The notes: generated by a model not told the origin, from the letters alone. A DNA stretch of 64,000 nt from BJGV01 sp964194745 (GCA_965248035.1 OZ252054.1:1860001-1924000); one strand, 5' to 3'; positions 52,011 through 61,742 are shown, counted from the first letter of the stretch. Translations and numbers: made by a program.

Positions 52011-54404
52011 TCAAGAGCCTGCCTGCCACCGTTTTAACAACAAAGAGTTGCCTACTACCGACACCGAGCTCATCGCCATTGCTGTGGCCGCGATCACAGG
52101 GTTGAGCAATCCCGTTGCCGCGAGCGGTATGCCTAATATATTGTAAATGAAGGCAAAAAATAGATTCTGGCGGACTTTACTAAGCGTTCTGTGGGAGAGA
52201 GAAACCGCATCAGCTACACTCATCAGGTCATCGCGTACCAGGGTGATGTCGGCGGCCTCAATCGCCACATCGGAGCCAGCACCTATGGCGAAACTCACGT
52301 TGGCTGTTGCCAGTGCTGGGGCATCATTAATGCCATCTCCCACCATGGCGGTAAACCTACCGCTAGCTTTCATTCTCTCTACTTCAGCAGCCTTATCTTG
52401 CGGTGGTACTTCAGCTCGGTAATTGGTGATTCCTACCCGCTCGGCAATAGCAGCGGCAGTAGCGGGGTTGTCACCTGTGAGCATCACCACTTCGATTCCC
52501 ATGGATTGCAGACGCTTCACAGCCTGTTCGGAATTACTCCGCAGTTGGTCGGCGATTGCGAGATACCCAAGTACTTTAAGAGTGCCGCTGAACATTTTGG
52601 CAACACCAATGACGGTTTTACCTTCAGCTTGAAGAGCGGCTATACGATCGTTATCAATTACGGCACCATGATCAATTAAAAATTTTGCTGAACCGAGCAT
52701 GCATTCAGCGTCATCGATGCGAGCAGTAATTCCGCTGCCAGTGACAGCGATAAAGTCATTGACTGTTTGCGATCTAATATTCATGCTTTCGGCACGTTCC
52801 ATTACTGCTTTGGCAAGGGGATGTTCCGAGCCTTGTTCCAAGGTAGCGGAAACCTGCATTAAATCATGCTTGGTAATCGGTCCTGTGGGAACAATATTGG
52901 TCACCACTGGCTTACCTTCTGTGAGGGTGCCAGTCTTGTCCACAATGAGTGTCTGGATTTTTTCCGCCTGTTCCAGTGCGGCAGCATTTTTAACCAGTAC
53001 CCCGACTTGCGCGCCACGTCCTGTTCCGACCATGATCGCTGTTGGTGTGGCTAGCCCCAGTGCACAGGGACAAGCAATTACCAGTACTGTTACGGCGTTG
53101 ATAAGTGCCAGAACGAAATCATCAACAAGCCACCAAGTCAGTAACAGTGTCAGAGCGCTAATAGCTACCACTACGGGAACAAAGATGCCAGAAATTGTAT
53201 CGGCCATTCTCTGGATTGGTGCTTTGGAACCCTGCGCTTCTTCCACTAAGTGGATGATGGCCGCAAGTTGGGTATGGGCGCCAACACTGGTAGCACTGCA
53301 TTTGAGCAGACCTTGTTGGTTCATGGTTGCGGCATAGACTTTTGCACCCACCTGTTTGGAAACTGGTAGGCTCTCACCGGTTAGCATTGATTCGTTTACA
53401 CTGGACGAACCCTCGATGACGATACCATCCACTGGCAGATTTTCGCCCGGACGTACGATAAAAATATCATTTATCCTAAGGGTGTTTGCATCTACCTCAA
53501 TAATCTCACCATTACGCTCTATCCGTGCAGTTCTGGGTTGTAGTCCGATAAGCTTTTCAATGGCCGCCGAAGTTTTACTTTTGGCACGAGTCTCCATAAG
53601 CTTGCCTAGCAAAACTAGAGTGATAATGGCTGCGCCTGACTCAAAATAAACATGTTGATTCAGCGCCAACAACGTTACAATCGCACTAAAAAAATATGCC
53701 ATGCTGGTGCCAAGTGCAACTAAAACATCCATGTTTGCGCTGCCTCCGCGAAGCGCATGCCATGCGCCTGTATAGAAGCGCATACCAATCCAGAATTGCA
53801 CAGGGGTTGCCAGCAACCACTGCAGCCAGCGTGGTAGTAACTCGGCATTTATGCCTGAAAAAATAGCACCCATATTTAGCATTAACGGTAGGGTAAGGGC
53901 AGCAGAAATCCATAACATACGAAGTTCCGCCTGGTAGGCAGCCAGTCGTCGTGCTTTTACTTCAGCACGGTTGGCTTCGTTTATCTCAGTTGCGCTATAG
54001 CCTTCATTGACAATGGCAGCAATCAGGGCACTCACTGTTGTAGAGCCAGGGTTGAAGCTGGCGTTGACTCTTTCTGTGGCTAGATTGACGGTGGCGGTAA
54101 CCCCAGGAAGATTGTCCAATGCTTTCTTAATACGCCCGCTGCATGCTGTACAGGTCATCCCCTCAATTTGTAGTTGTACCGACTGGGGAACAACATGAAA
54201 TCCAGCTTTCTCAATAGAGTGAACCAGATTGTCAGGTATGGTCTGGGTATTATCAAATTTGATTCGTGCCTTCTCGTTGGCGAGATTGACTACTGCATGT
54301 ACACCTGGCAGTTTATTTAGATTCTTTTCTATACGTGCCGCACAGGCCGCGCAAGTCATGCCCTCGATAGATAGTTCGATTTGTTTGAGATTGGGAGAGT
54401 TCAA
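52011..54404 (-). CDS. copA: Cu(I)-translocating P1B-type ATPase CopA
   Basis: Exports Cu(I) across the inner membrane. The 797-aa protein has two N-terminal HMA domains (GMTCAAC at about residue 15, GMTCTAC at about 83) and eight predicted transmembrane helices. The CPC motif is in ACPCALG (about 445), the phosphorylated Asp in DKTGTLTEG, the HP motif in GSEHPLAKAV, and the hinge in GDGINDAPAL. A TTG start with AGGA eight bases upstream fits the HMA start. It leads copA-copZ-csoR. Ammonia oxidisers rely on the copper enzyme AMO, so tight copper export control makes sense, though that link is inferred. Confidence 0.96.
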   Translation of the reverse strand: MNSPNLKQIELSIEGMTCAACAARIEKNLNKLPGVHAVVNLANEKARIKFDNTQTIPDNLVHSIEKAGFHVVPQSVQLQIEGMTCTACSGRIKKALDNLPGVTATVNLATERVNASFNPGSTTVSALIAAIVNEGYSATEINEANRAEVKARRLAAYQAELRMLWISAALTLPLMLNMGAIFSGINAELLPRWLQWLLATPVQFWIGMRFYTGAWHALRGGSANMDVLVALGTSMAYFFSAIVTLLALNQHVYFESGAAIITLVLLGKLMETRAKSKTSAAIEKLIGLQPRTARIERNGEIIEVDANTLRINDIFIVRPGENLPVDGIVIEGSSSVNESMLTGESLPVSKQVGAKVYAATMNQQGLLKCSATSVGAHTQLAAIIHLVEEAQGSKAPIQRMADTISGIFVPVVVAISALTLLLTWWLVDDFVLALINAVTVLVIACPCALGLATPTAIMVGTGRGAQVGVLVKNAAALEQAEKIQTLIVDKTGTLTEGKPVVTNIVPTGPITKHDLMQVSATLEQGSEHPLAKAVMERAESMNIRSQTVNDFIAVTGSGITARIDDAECMLGSAKFLIDHGAVIDNDRIAALQAEGKTVIGVAKMFSGTLKVLGYLAIADQLRSNSEQAVKRLQSMGIEVVMLTGDNPATAAAIAERVGITNYRAEVPPQDKAAEVERMKASGRFTAMVGDGINDAPALATANVSFAIGAGSDVAIEAADITLVRDDLMSVADAVSLSHRTLSKVRQNLFFAFIYNILGIPLAATGLLNPVIAATAMAMSSVSVVGNSLLLKRWQAGS

Positions 54405-54430
54405 AATTATTCCTAGGCATTAACGAAATC

Positions 54431-54459
54431 ACCATATACCCCACATGGGTATAAGTCAA
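54431..54459 (-). promoter_or_regulatory. copA promoter with CsoR-type operator palindrome
   Basis: On the minus strand -35 TTGACT (54454-54459) and -10 TATGGT (54431-54436) are 17 bases apart. The spacer holds a perfect 7-5-7 inverted repeat (54435-54453, TATACCC/GGGTATA). Such A/T-flanked GGG/CCC palindromes are typical CsoR operators, and a repressor bound here would block RNA polymerase. It sits about 30 bases before the copA start. Confidence 0.75.
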
Positions 54460-54538
54460 TATAACTTAAAGCAGTACTGAAAAAAGGTTTTGGGAAAAAT
54501 ACGTTTGGTTAAATCTAGAACTACATTAACGTAATATG

Positions 54539-56044
54539 TTAATATTCCTGCCGCAATTGAGGGAACAGGATTACATCACGAATACTGGGACTATCGGTAA
54601 GCAACATAACTAATCGATCTATGCCGATACCTTCACCTGCAGTGGGGGGGAGGCCATGTTCTAGTGCACGAATATAATCGGCATCGTAGTGCATAGCCTC
54701 TGTATCGCCCGATTCCTTGGCAAGCGCTTGCTCAAAGAAGCGCACTTCCTGATCCTCTGGATCATTCAATTCAGAAAAGCCATTGGCGATTTCGCGTCCG
54801 GTAATGTAGAGCTCAAAGCGGTCAGTTATTTCTGGATTTCTGTCATTGCGGCGCGCTAGAGGAGAGACATCTGTCGGATAGTCAACAATAAAAATCGGAT
54901 CGATTAGTAAGTGTTCAGTTGTTTCATCAAATAGGGAAAGCTGTAATCCACCAATCCCATCTTCCGGTTTGTAAATAATATTGAGTGACTGTAATTTGCT
55001 GATTAAAAATGTACGGTCGTTGAGCTGCTCATCAGTATATTCGGGATAAAATTTTTGGATCGCTTGAGTGATAGACAGTCGCGAGAACGGATGCGCAAGA
55101 TCAATTTTATGCCCCTGATAAGAGATTTTGGTTGTGCCTAGAACTTTTACCGCTATATCGCGAAGCATGGTTTCAGTGAGATCCATCAGATATGTGTAAT
55201 CTTGGTAGGCTTCGTAAAATTCTAGCATTGTGAACTCAGGATTGTGCCGGACGGAAATTCCTTCGTTCCTAAAACTGCGGTTTATTTCAAAAACCTTTTC
55301 CATTCCGCTTACCACCAAACGTTTTAAATACAGTTCTGGTGCAATGCGCAAATAAAGGTCCATGTCTAGCGCATTGTGATGTGTGACAAAAGGTCGTGCT
55401 GCCGCACCACCGGGGATAGGGTGCATCATCGGTGTTTCTACTTCCAGATATCCACGTGTGACAAAAAAATCACGAACAGACTGAATAATCTTAGAGCGTG
55501 TGACAAATACCTTACGTGTATCCTCATTAGTAATTAGGTCAAGATAACGCTGGCGATATTTCTGTTCCTGATCTGTCAGACCGTGAAACTTTTCAGGCAG
55601 GGGGCGTAATGATTTAGTCAATAGGTGTAGACTCGTTACACGCACTGAGAGTTCACCAGTTTTGGTTATGAACAGTGTTCCTTGTGCACCTAAAATATCA
55701 CCCAAATCATAATGCTTAAATTTAGCATGAGTGGATTCACCAGCAATATCGTTAGTGATGTACAGTTGAATATGTCCACTCAAGTCTTGAATGGTAGCGA
55801 AGCTTGCCTTGCCCATCACACGTTTCAACATCATGCGCCCAGCTACTCGCACAGTTATTGGGTTTGCTTCTAGAATGTCGTTCGATTGTTCGTCATATTT
55901 TTTGTGGAGATCTGATGCCAGGTTATTACGGCGAAAATCGTTTGGAAAGACATTACCCTCCTGACGCAATGCAGCCAATTTGGCACGACGCTCCTTAATA
56001 ATCTGATTGGTGTCTTGTTGCGATTTGTCTTCCTGTTCACCCAT
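54539..56044 (-). CDS. lysS: Lysyl-tRNA synthetase, class II
   Basis: Charges tRNA-Lys. The 501-aa protein has an N-terminal OB-fold anticodon-binding domain (about 60-150, VRVAGRMMLKRVMGKASFATIQD), motif 1 near VETPMMHPIPGGAAARPF, motif 2 (KVFEINRSFRNEGISVRHNPEFTMLEFY) and motif 3 (GEGIGIDRLVMLLTDSPSIRDVILFP) at the C-terminus. It is followed on the same strand by the copA region but is unlikely to be cotranscribed, given the copA promoter in between. Confidence 0.98.
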   Translation of the reverse strand: MGEQEDKSQQDTNQIIKERRAKLAALRQEGNVFPNDFRRNNLASDLHKKYDEQSNDILEANPITVRVAGRMMLKRVMGKASFATIQDLSGHIQLYITNDIAGESTHAKFKHYDLGDILGAQGTLFITKTGELSVRVTSLHLLTKSLRPLPEKFHGLTDQEQKYRQRYLDLITNEDTRKVFVTRSKIIQSVRDFFVTRGYLEVETPMMHPIPGGAAARPFVTHHNALDMDLYLRIAPELYLKRLVVSGMEKVFEINRSFRNEGISVRHNPEFTMLEFYEAYQDYTYLMDLTETMLRDIAVKVLGTTKISYQGHKIDLAHPFSRLSITQAIQKFYPEYTDEQLNDRTFLISKLQSLNIIYKPEDGIGGLQLSLFDETTEHLLIDPIFIVDYPTDVSPLARRNDRNPEITDRFELYITGREIANGFSELNDPEDQEVRFFEQALAKESGDTEAMHYDADYIRALEHGLPPTAGEGIGIDRLVMLLTDSPSIRDVILFPQLRQEY

Positions 56045-56392
56045 TTCCTGCCCTTAAAAAACATATAAATCCCTTGCTATCTATATGTGTTACCAATTAT
56101 AGCGTTGCGCCACATTCAATGCCATCATCTTAGCGAATCAAGTACGCACCAAATTATTTCTTACATTCCATGTAATATTCGATTTATTTCGGTAGAGAGA
56201 ATAAATGAGGAAGGTTACGAAGCTTATTTAGATACGTTTATAAATGCAGATTTGATCAAAGCGAGTGTAAGTGATTTGAAGGAATGAATCTAAACATTGT
56301 GTAGAATACCTTGGTACCCAGCCTCCAAAGTTGTCAATAACTAGGAGAAAAAACGGCGCAAAATTGTAGTGGTATCTTTTTCTAGCTGTGGA
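56045..56392. other. 348-bp spacer between prfB and lysS, no gene recognised
   Basis: A 66-codon frame on the plus strand (56087-56287; ends EEGYEAYLDTFINADLIKA...) is open but has no Shine-Dalgarno site, and I know no relative. It could be a fragment of a lost gene. Nothing else is recognisable; no hairpin with a U-run is seen. Confidence 0.45.
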
Positions 56393-57497
56393 TTAGGCAC
56401 CCTGTTTCAAACTTGCCCGAATAAAATCATCCAAACCACCATCGAGTACTCCTTGAGTATTACCGATCTCTATACCTGTGCGTAGATCCTTGATACGAGA
56501 CTGATCCAGTACATAAGAACGTATCTGGTGTCCCCAACCGATGTCAGTTTTGGAGTCTTCCATCGCTTGTTTTTCGTCACTACGTTTACGCAATTCCTCT
56601 TCGTATAGGCGCGACTTTAGCATTGCCATTGCTTCCGCACGATTACGGTGCTGTGATCGGTCATTCTGGCATCGCACCACAATACCTGAGGGATTGTGAG
56701 TTATGCGGATGGCCGAATCGGTTTTGTTGATGTGTTGGCCACCTGCACCGGAAGCACGGTAAGTATCGATGCGCAAATCTGCAGGATTAATTGCTATTTC
56801 GATAGTATCGTCCGCTTCTGGGTAGATAAATACGCTAGCAAATGAGGTATGACGGCGATTACCAGAGTCAAATGGGGATTTACGCACTAACCGGTGAATA
56901 CCACTTTCGGTGCGTAGATAGCCGTAAGCGTAATCGCCAGATATTTTGAGAGAAGCGCTCTTGATACCCGCGACTTCACCGGAAGATTCCTCTAGCACTT
57001 CCACCTTATAACCACGTCGTTCGCAATAGCGCAGATACATACGTTCTAGCATCGCTGCCCAATCCTGCGCTTCTGTGCCGCCAGAACCAGATTGAATTTC
57101 TAAGAAGCAGTTATTAGGATCCATCGGATTGGAGAACATGCGGCAAAACTCCATGTCTGCCACAGTCATTTCCAGTTTCCCCACATCGCTGCAGATGCTT
57201 TCTAGCATTGTATTGTCATCTTCTTCTCTAGCCATTTGGAACAGATCACTAGTATCTTGCAATTGCTGTCCAATTGCTTCTAGAGTAAAGATAATATCTT
57301 CCAGAGTTTTCTTTTCGCGCCCCAATTCCTGAGCGCGTTTACTATCACCCCAGATTGCAGGATCCTCTGCTAGCCGGGAGAGTTCATTCAGACGCGTTTG
57401 CTTAGTGTCAAAGTCAAAGATACCTCCGTAACTCTGTTGCTCGGCTATTGAGATTGGCGAGTTGGTTGGCAATAGCGTTGATTTGTTCTGCTTCCAT
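56393..57497 (-). CDS. prfB: Peptide chain release factor 2, programmed +1 frameshift
   Basis: Recognises UAA and UGA and triggers peptide release. Translation starts at ATG 57495-57497 (MEAEQINAIANQLANLNSRA) and meets TGA (57414-57416) after 26 further codons. The frameshift site is the classic one: GGAGG, then TAT CTT TGA C, where the ribosome slips at CTT to read GAC. The shifted frame runs to 56393 and gives a protein of 367 aa. The stop-codon recognition tripeptide SPF (RKSPFDSG) and the catalytic GAGGQH are both present. This is autoregulation: low RF2 increases pausing at UGA and so frameshifting. Confidence 0.97.
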
Positions 57498-57647
57498 ATG
57501 CGCTTTATCCAAAAATGCGAAAAAAATGAAATTATACAGTAAGCTGGATAGGCTGCATCTATCTCTATTACTTTGGATTCTAAGATATGAAAAAAAACTG
57601 TTCCAAAGACTTGTCAGGAAGAAAGTCTATTTTTTGGTTACAATTAC

Positions 57648-58370
57648 ATGATGTCAAAATTTTTTGCATTAATTCCAGCGGCAGGTTTCGGTTCGCGCAT
57701 GGAAAACAATCTGCCCAAACAATATTTACCACTAGCTGGTAGGCCAATGATTTATCATGCTTTGCGTACACTATGTCGTTCTCCAGGGATTGCTAGCGTT
57801 TTTGTTGTTCTTGCGCCTGGCGATAGTGAGTGGTTAAGGCATGATTGGTCGGAATTTTCTGGTAAGCTAGTTGTACTTAATTGTGGTGGTGCAACTCGTG
57901 CCATGAGCATACTCAATGGTCTCAAAGCAGCATCGGATGCATCGTCCATCGGCGGTGATGATTGGGTGCTAGTGCATGATGCAGCGCGGCCTTGTTTGAG
58001 TGAAGCGCAACTTGGTAAGTTAATGAATGAACTCGCTGACGATGCAGTGGGCGGGTTGCTGGCGGTTCCCTTGACCGATACACTAAAACGAAGCGATGTT
58101 AGCAGTCGGGTTGAGTACACTGAATCCAGGAAAGGTTTGTGGCAGGCACAGACGCCACAAATGTTTCGTTATAAGCTGCTGGTGGATGCCTTAAGCAGGC
58201 CAGGCAGTTTGACTCTGACTGACGATGCTAGCGCAGTTGAGGCATTGGGTTTACATCCTAAATTGGTTCTTAGCGACGCACGTAATTTAAAAGTCACTTA
58301 TCCACAGGATATGATTTTGGCGGAACTGATACTACGTGCGCAACAAGGGGGGTACGGTGAGTGTGGTTAG
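57648..58370 (+). CDS. ispD: 2-C-methyl-D-erythritol 4-phosphate cytidylyltransferase
   Basis: The third step of the MEP isoprenoid pathway, transferring CMP to methylerythritol phosphate. The 240-aa protein has the nucleotidyltransferase loop ALIPAAGFGSRMENNLPKQYL with its Arg and Lys (about 7-27), VLVHDAARPCLS, and PQMFRYKLL. It diverges from prfB (150 bp between). It overlaps ispF by 14 bases, which suggests coupled translation; ispD-ispF adjacency is common in proteobacteria. Confidence 0.96.
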   Translation: MMSKFFALIPAAGFGSRMENNLPKQYLPLAGRPMIYHALRTLCRSPGIASVFVVLAPGDSEWLRHDWSEFSGKLVVLNCGGATRAMSILNGLKAASDASSIGGDDWVLVHDAARPCLSEAQLGKLMNELADDAVGGLLAVPLTDTLKRSDVSSRVEYTESRKGLWQAQTPQMFRYKLLVDALSRPGSLTLTDDASAVEALGLHPKLVLSDARNLKVTYPQDMILAELILRAQQGGYGECG

Positions 58371-58854
58371 AATTGGGCAAGGTTCTGATGTGCACCAATT
58401 GGTCGAAGGACGTAAGCTTATCATTGGTGGCGTAACGATTCCTTATGAGAAGGGTTTGCTCGGGCATTCCGACTCCGATGTGTTGTTGCATGCAATTTGC
58501 GACGCATTATTAGGCGCGGCTGCGCTGGGAGATATTGGCAGGCATTTTTCAGATACTAATCCGAGCTACAAGAATATTGACAGTCGAGTTTTATTGCGGG
58601 AAGTCTGCCATTTATTGGGAGAGAATTACTACAAGCTGATCAACGTTGATGCGACGATTATTGCACAGGCACCTAAAATGTCACCACACATTCCAGCCAT
58701 GATTACTAACATTGCACATGATCTTGTGGTGGAGGCTAAGGATATCAATATTAAAGCTAAGACCGCTGAGTATCTTGGTCCGATAGGTCGGGGTGAGGGT
58801 ATCGAAGCTGAGGCAGTATGCCTGATTATCAGAACAGAGAATATGGACAGCTGA
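58357..58854 (+). CDS. ispF: 2-C-methyl-D-erythritol 2,4-cyclodiphosphate synthase
   Basis: Cyclises CDP-methylerythritol phosphate, releasing CMP. I choose the GTG at 58357-58359 (VSVVRIGQGSDVHQL) with AAGGGGGG just upstream, giving 165 aa, the family length; the frame is open seven codons further back. The zinc ligands are Asp and His in GQGSDVHQ and His in LGHSDSDVLLHA; the CMP site GDIGRHFSDT and the trimer loop follow. It lies 26 nt before thpR. Confidence 0.97.
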   Translation: MSVVRIGQGSDVHQLVEGRKLIIGGVTIPYEKGLLGHSDSDVLLHAICDALLGAAALGDIGRHFSDTNPSYKNIDSRVLLREVCHLLGENYYKLINVDATIIAQAPKMSPHIPAMITNIAHDLVVEAKDINIKAKTAEYLGPIGRGEGIEAEAVCLIIRTENMDS

Positions 58855-58880
58855 GACAAATACAGACACTGGGAAGGTCT

Positions 58881-59414
58881 ATGCGTGTTTTCTTTGCAAT
58901 ATGGCCGAAAGATGCAGCGTGGCGACAGCTATGCGATCTGTCAGAGAAGCTGGAATTAGTCTGCGGTGGACTGAGAACAAGAGCAGAAAGCATTCATCTC
59001 ACACTGATTTTTCTTGGAGAAATGGAAACTAGTCAGCTGGATGCCCTATGTTTAGCAGCTAATACTGTGAAGGGGCGGGCTTTTAATTTTATTGTTGAAG
59101 GAGTTCGCTACTGGAAGTTTAACCGCGTAGTTTACGCAGGAACAGGTGAGGTTCCACTGGAACTTTTTGATTTAGTAGATTCTTTACAGGATACCTTGTC
59201 AGCAAATGGATTTTCGTTTGATCACAGAGCTTTTACGCCACACATAACGCTGGTTAGAAAGGTTCAGCGCTATGTTTTACCTAAGTCATTGATAAGTTTG
59301 GTTGAGCCGATTGTCTGGCCTGTAAGTGAGTGGATACTGGTAAAATCGGAACAGGCCAGCGATAGATCGGTTTATACTCCTATCGGACGCTGGTCCTTGG
59401 TTTCTCAAAGATAA
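58881..59414 (+). CDS. thpR: RNA 2',3'-cyclic phosphodiesterase
   Basis: A 2H-phosphoesterase, often called 2'-5' RNA ligase. The family start MRVFFAIWP is at 58881, preceded by GGAAGG; the frame stays open 21 codons upstream inside ispF. The 177-aa protein has both HxTx signatures, HLTL (about 41) and HITL (about 131). It follows ispF as the third gene of the group, and its 3' end overlaps the convergent host-attachment pseudogene by 10 bases. Confidence 0.92.
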   Translation: MRVFFAIWPKDAAWRQLCDLSEKLELVCGGLRTRAESIHLTLIFLGEMETSQLDALCLAANTVKGRAFNFIVEGVRYWKFNRVVYAGTGEVPLELFDLVDSLQDTLSANGFSFDHRAFTPHITLVRKVQRYVLPKSLISLVEPIVWPVSEWILVKSEQASDRSVYTPIGRWSLVSQR

Positions 59415-59780
59415 ATACAGCTTTCTAAATGCCTTGTCAGTTGTTTTTTGGTAACCTTGGTGTAATCCTTTTCAAAGCTGTCGCTTACCAGAATCCGCAC
59501 ATGGCTGTCCAAATTGCCGTTAATGACTCCCATGAAGGGCGCAGAAGCAACGAGGATCAAACGCTGGTAACAATTAGCCGTGCGTCCATGATCAAGTTCT
59601 TTAGCAAGCTCCAGGGCAAAGTGCTGAGCTTCATTTTGTTTCGGATTAGTAGCGGGCATGAACGAGACGTGGCCGTTGCCATGGCCATTGTAGTGTCCAG
59701 GACGGTCTGAAACCAAGTCTAGAGCCTTTCCCCTACTAGCATTGTGCTCAAATTCCTTGAGTTTCTGAAGCCCTTTTTTT
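59405..59780 (-). pseudogene. Host-attachment-family protein, C-terminal part (split by IS)
   Basis: Minus-strand codons encode KKGLQKLKEFEHNAS and on through SDRPGHYNGHGNG, HFALELAKELDHGR, LILVASAPFMG to the end, like proteins annotated as required for attachment to host cells (Pfam Host_attach, PF10116). About 25 N-terminal residues are missing and are found beyond the IS at 62613-62685. Removing the element with one target copy restores a continuous 146-aa protein (441 nt). The function is uncertain; related proteins have an eRF1-like fold. Confidence 0.87.
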
Positions 59781-59781
59781 A

Positions 59782-59805
59782 GGAATTATATACATTAGTC
59801 ACAAA
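59782..59805 (+). repeat. Left terminal inverted repeat of the IS1595 element
   Basis: A 24-bp sequence GGAATTATATACATTAGTCA plus four more bases (CAAA) is the exact reverse complement of 62588-62611. The inner motif TTAGTCACAA recurs at 59841-59850, perhaps a second transposase contact. Confidence 0.88.
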
Positions 59806-59811
59806 TAATTC

Positions 59812-59840
59812 TTGACGTACGGTAACAATTATGTTATTCT
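59812..59840 (+). promoter_or_regulatory. Promoter of the IS1595 transposase
   Basis: -35 TTGACG (59812-59817) and -10 TATTCT (59835-59840) are separated by 17 bases, just inside the left terminal repeat and about 33 nt before the transposase ATG. AGAGGAT stands seven bases before that ATG as ribosome-binding site. Confidence 0.7.
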
Positions 59841-59873
59841 TTAGTCACAATTTAAGTGAAAGAGGATAACAAA

Positions 59874-60803
59874 ATGGCTGGTAAATCATATCGTAAAGGG
59901 TTAACACTTTTTGATGTTATCGGGATGTTTCCTGATGAAACAGCAGCAAAGAAATGGCTGTCTGAGCAACGATGGGATGATGTCCCAACCTGTCCGTATT
60001 GCCATTCCGATAACGTCCAGTCCGACATTAACCACAGCAGTATGACGCATAGATGCCGTGATTGTGAAGACAGGCCCATGTTCTCAGTCAGAACGGGGAC
60101 AATCATGGAAGGTTCTAACCTGAAATACAGGATATGGGCCGTAGGAATTTACCTGTTCACAACGAATATCAAAGGGATTTCGTCTCTTAAACTTCATCGG
60201 GAATTAGGAATTAGCCAGAAGGCAGCCTGGTTCATGCTTCACCGCTTGCGTAAGGCTTTTGAACTTGAGGTTGGGGTGTTTTCCGGCCCTGTTGAAACAG
60301 ATGAAACCTACATAGGCGGTAAAGAAAAGAACAAACATGTAAGAAAAAGACGTAACGTAGGACGTGGTGGTGTTGGCAAAGAGATTGTGATAGGGGCTAA
60401 AGACCGCAAAACAAACAAGATAAGTGCTGGTAAGATCGCATGTACCGACCAGCGTACTCTGCATAATTTCGTACACAAGCATACTGAAAAGAACGCCGCC
60501 GTCTATACAGATGACCACAAGGGTTATTCGGGGCTATCCTGTCGCCATGAAACAGTCAGGCATAGTGTGAGTGAGTATGTGCGTAATCAGGCACATACCA
60601 ACGGCATTGAGTCGTTTTGGGCATTACTGAAACGGGGCTATCACGGCATTCACCACCATATGAGCGAAAAGCATTTGAACCGATATGTGCAGGAGTTCGC
60701 AGGTCGCCATAACATCCGGGAGCAAGACACTGTCGAACAAATGGCAGTCCTCGCTAAAGGCATGACAGGCAAGAGACTTAAATACCATGACCTGATTGCA
60801 TAG
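59874..60803 (+). CDS. IS1595-family transposase (ISXO2-like)
   Basis: A DDE-type transposase that moves the element. From the ATG at 59874 (MAGKSYRKGLTLFDV) the protein has 309 aa; AGAGGAT precedes it, whereas the upstream GTG has no such site. It has an N-terminal zinc ribbon (CPYC...CRDC, about 41-65), a helix-turn-helix-like stretch (HRELGISQKAAWFMLHRLRKAF, about 110-131) and the ISXO2-like catalytic domain. The acidic residues lie in VETDETYIGG, VYTDDHKGY and NGIESFWALLKRGYHG. It looks intact. The cargo methyltransferase gene begins eight bases after its stop. Confidence 0.93.
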   Translation: MAGKSYRKGLTLFDVIGMFPDETAAKKWLSEQRWDDVPTCPYCHSDNVQSDINHSSMTHRCRDCEDRPMFSVRTGTIMEGSNLKYRIWAVGIYLFTTNIKGISSLKLHRELGISQKAAWFMLHRLRKAFELEVGVFSGPVETDETYIGGKEKNKHVRKRRNVGRGGVGKEIVIGAKDRKTNKISAGKIACTDQRTLHNFVHKHTEKNAAVYTDDHKGYSGLSCRHETVRHSVSEYVRNQAHTNGIESFWALLKRGYHGIHHHMSEKHLNRYVQEFAGRHNIREQDTVEQMAVLAKGMTGKRLKYHDLIA

Positions 60804-60811
60804 AGACAGCC

Positions 60812-61742
60812 ATGGCAAACACAAAGAGAGCGAATGGCAGGTATTACACACAAGGGAACCCGTTTAATAATGCACCATTCAAAGAGTGGGCAGGACAGGC
60901 GGGGTTGCCCGACAATCGTATTTTAGAGCCATTCGCAGGGTCTGACAGCCTGATAAAACTATTGTCTGGTATGAACTTATGCCATAATTCCACATCTTAC
61001 GACATTACCCCTTACGGTAAAGATGTAAGACGAAAGGACACCCTGTCTCACTTCCCGCGGGGATATGATATTTGTGTTACCAATCCACCATGGCTGGCAA
61101 AGAATAGTGCTACTGTAAGGGGTTTAGCTTATCCTGAATGCGACTATGACGATATTTATAAGTTAGCATTAGAAAGATGCCTCCAACGTTGTCAGTATAT
61201 AGCAGCACTTGTGCCTGAATCATTTATCACTGCGGACATTTTTCAGGACAGGCTTAAGTCATTTGTATCACTTACGGCTCAAATGTTCGCTGAAACACAG
61301 CATCCCGTAGGCTTGGCGTTGTTCGTTCCTGACTCTGTGTATGATGTGGATATATGGTCAGGAGACCGGCACATTGGTCTGCTGTCTCTGTTGAAAAAAT
61401 TAAAACCTGAACAACAACAATCAGGTATCAACGTCAGGTTTAATGACCCTGACGGGAATGTAGGACTGATTGCGCTGGATAATACAAAGGAAGGAATCAA
61501 TCCGGTTTTGTGATGTGCAGGAGTTATCAGATTATCAGGTTAAATCCACCGGGCGACATATAACGAAGCTGATGGTTGACGGGCAAATAAGAATTGATGA
61601 ATGGAACAGGATTATTAAAGAGTTCCGAAATAAAACTTACGATGTTCTGATGACTTGCTATAAAGGAGTCAGGCAAGACGGTAAATATCGCCGTAGGTGC
61701 GACTGGGCACTGGCACGAGGTATTATTCATCATGTCGGTTAA
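60812..61742 (+). pseudogene. N6-adenine DNA methyltransferase, frameshifted by a 4-bp duplication
   Basis: The N-terminal 233 residues (60812-61513) carry the methyltransferase motif X (YYTQGNPFN), motif I (ILEPFAGSDSLIKLL) and the catalytic motif IV NPPW, with motifs in the order X-I-IV. At 61487-61494 the tetranucleotide AAGG is doubled. Removing one copy puts the downstream frame (61470-61742: SIRFCDVQELSDYQVKS...) in line and gives about 309 aa. Without the repair the last 76 residues are replaced by GINPVL, so activity is uncertain. Its end overlaps the next gene by 11 bases. The likely role was to protect DNA against the adjacent endonuclease. Confidence 0.77.

Noticed and set aside
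56087..56287. 66-codon frame between prfB and lysS
   Set aside because: No start signal and no recognisable relative; kept only as a note on the spacer.
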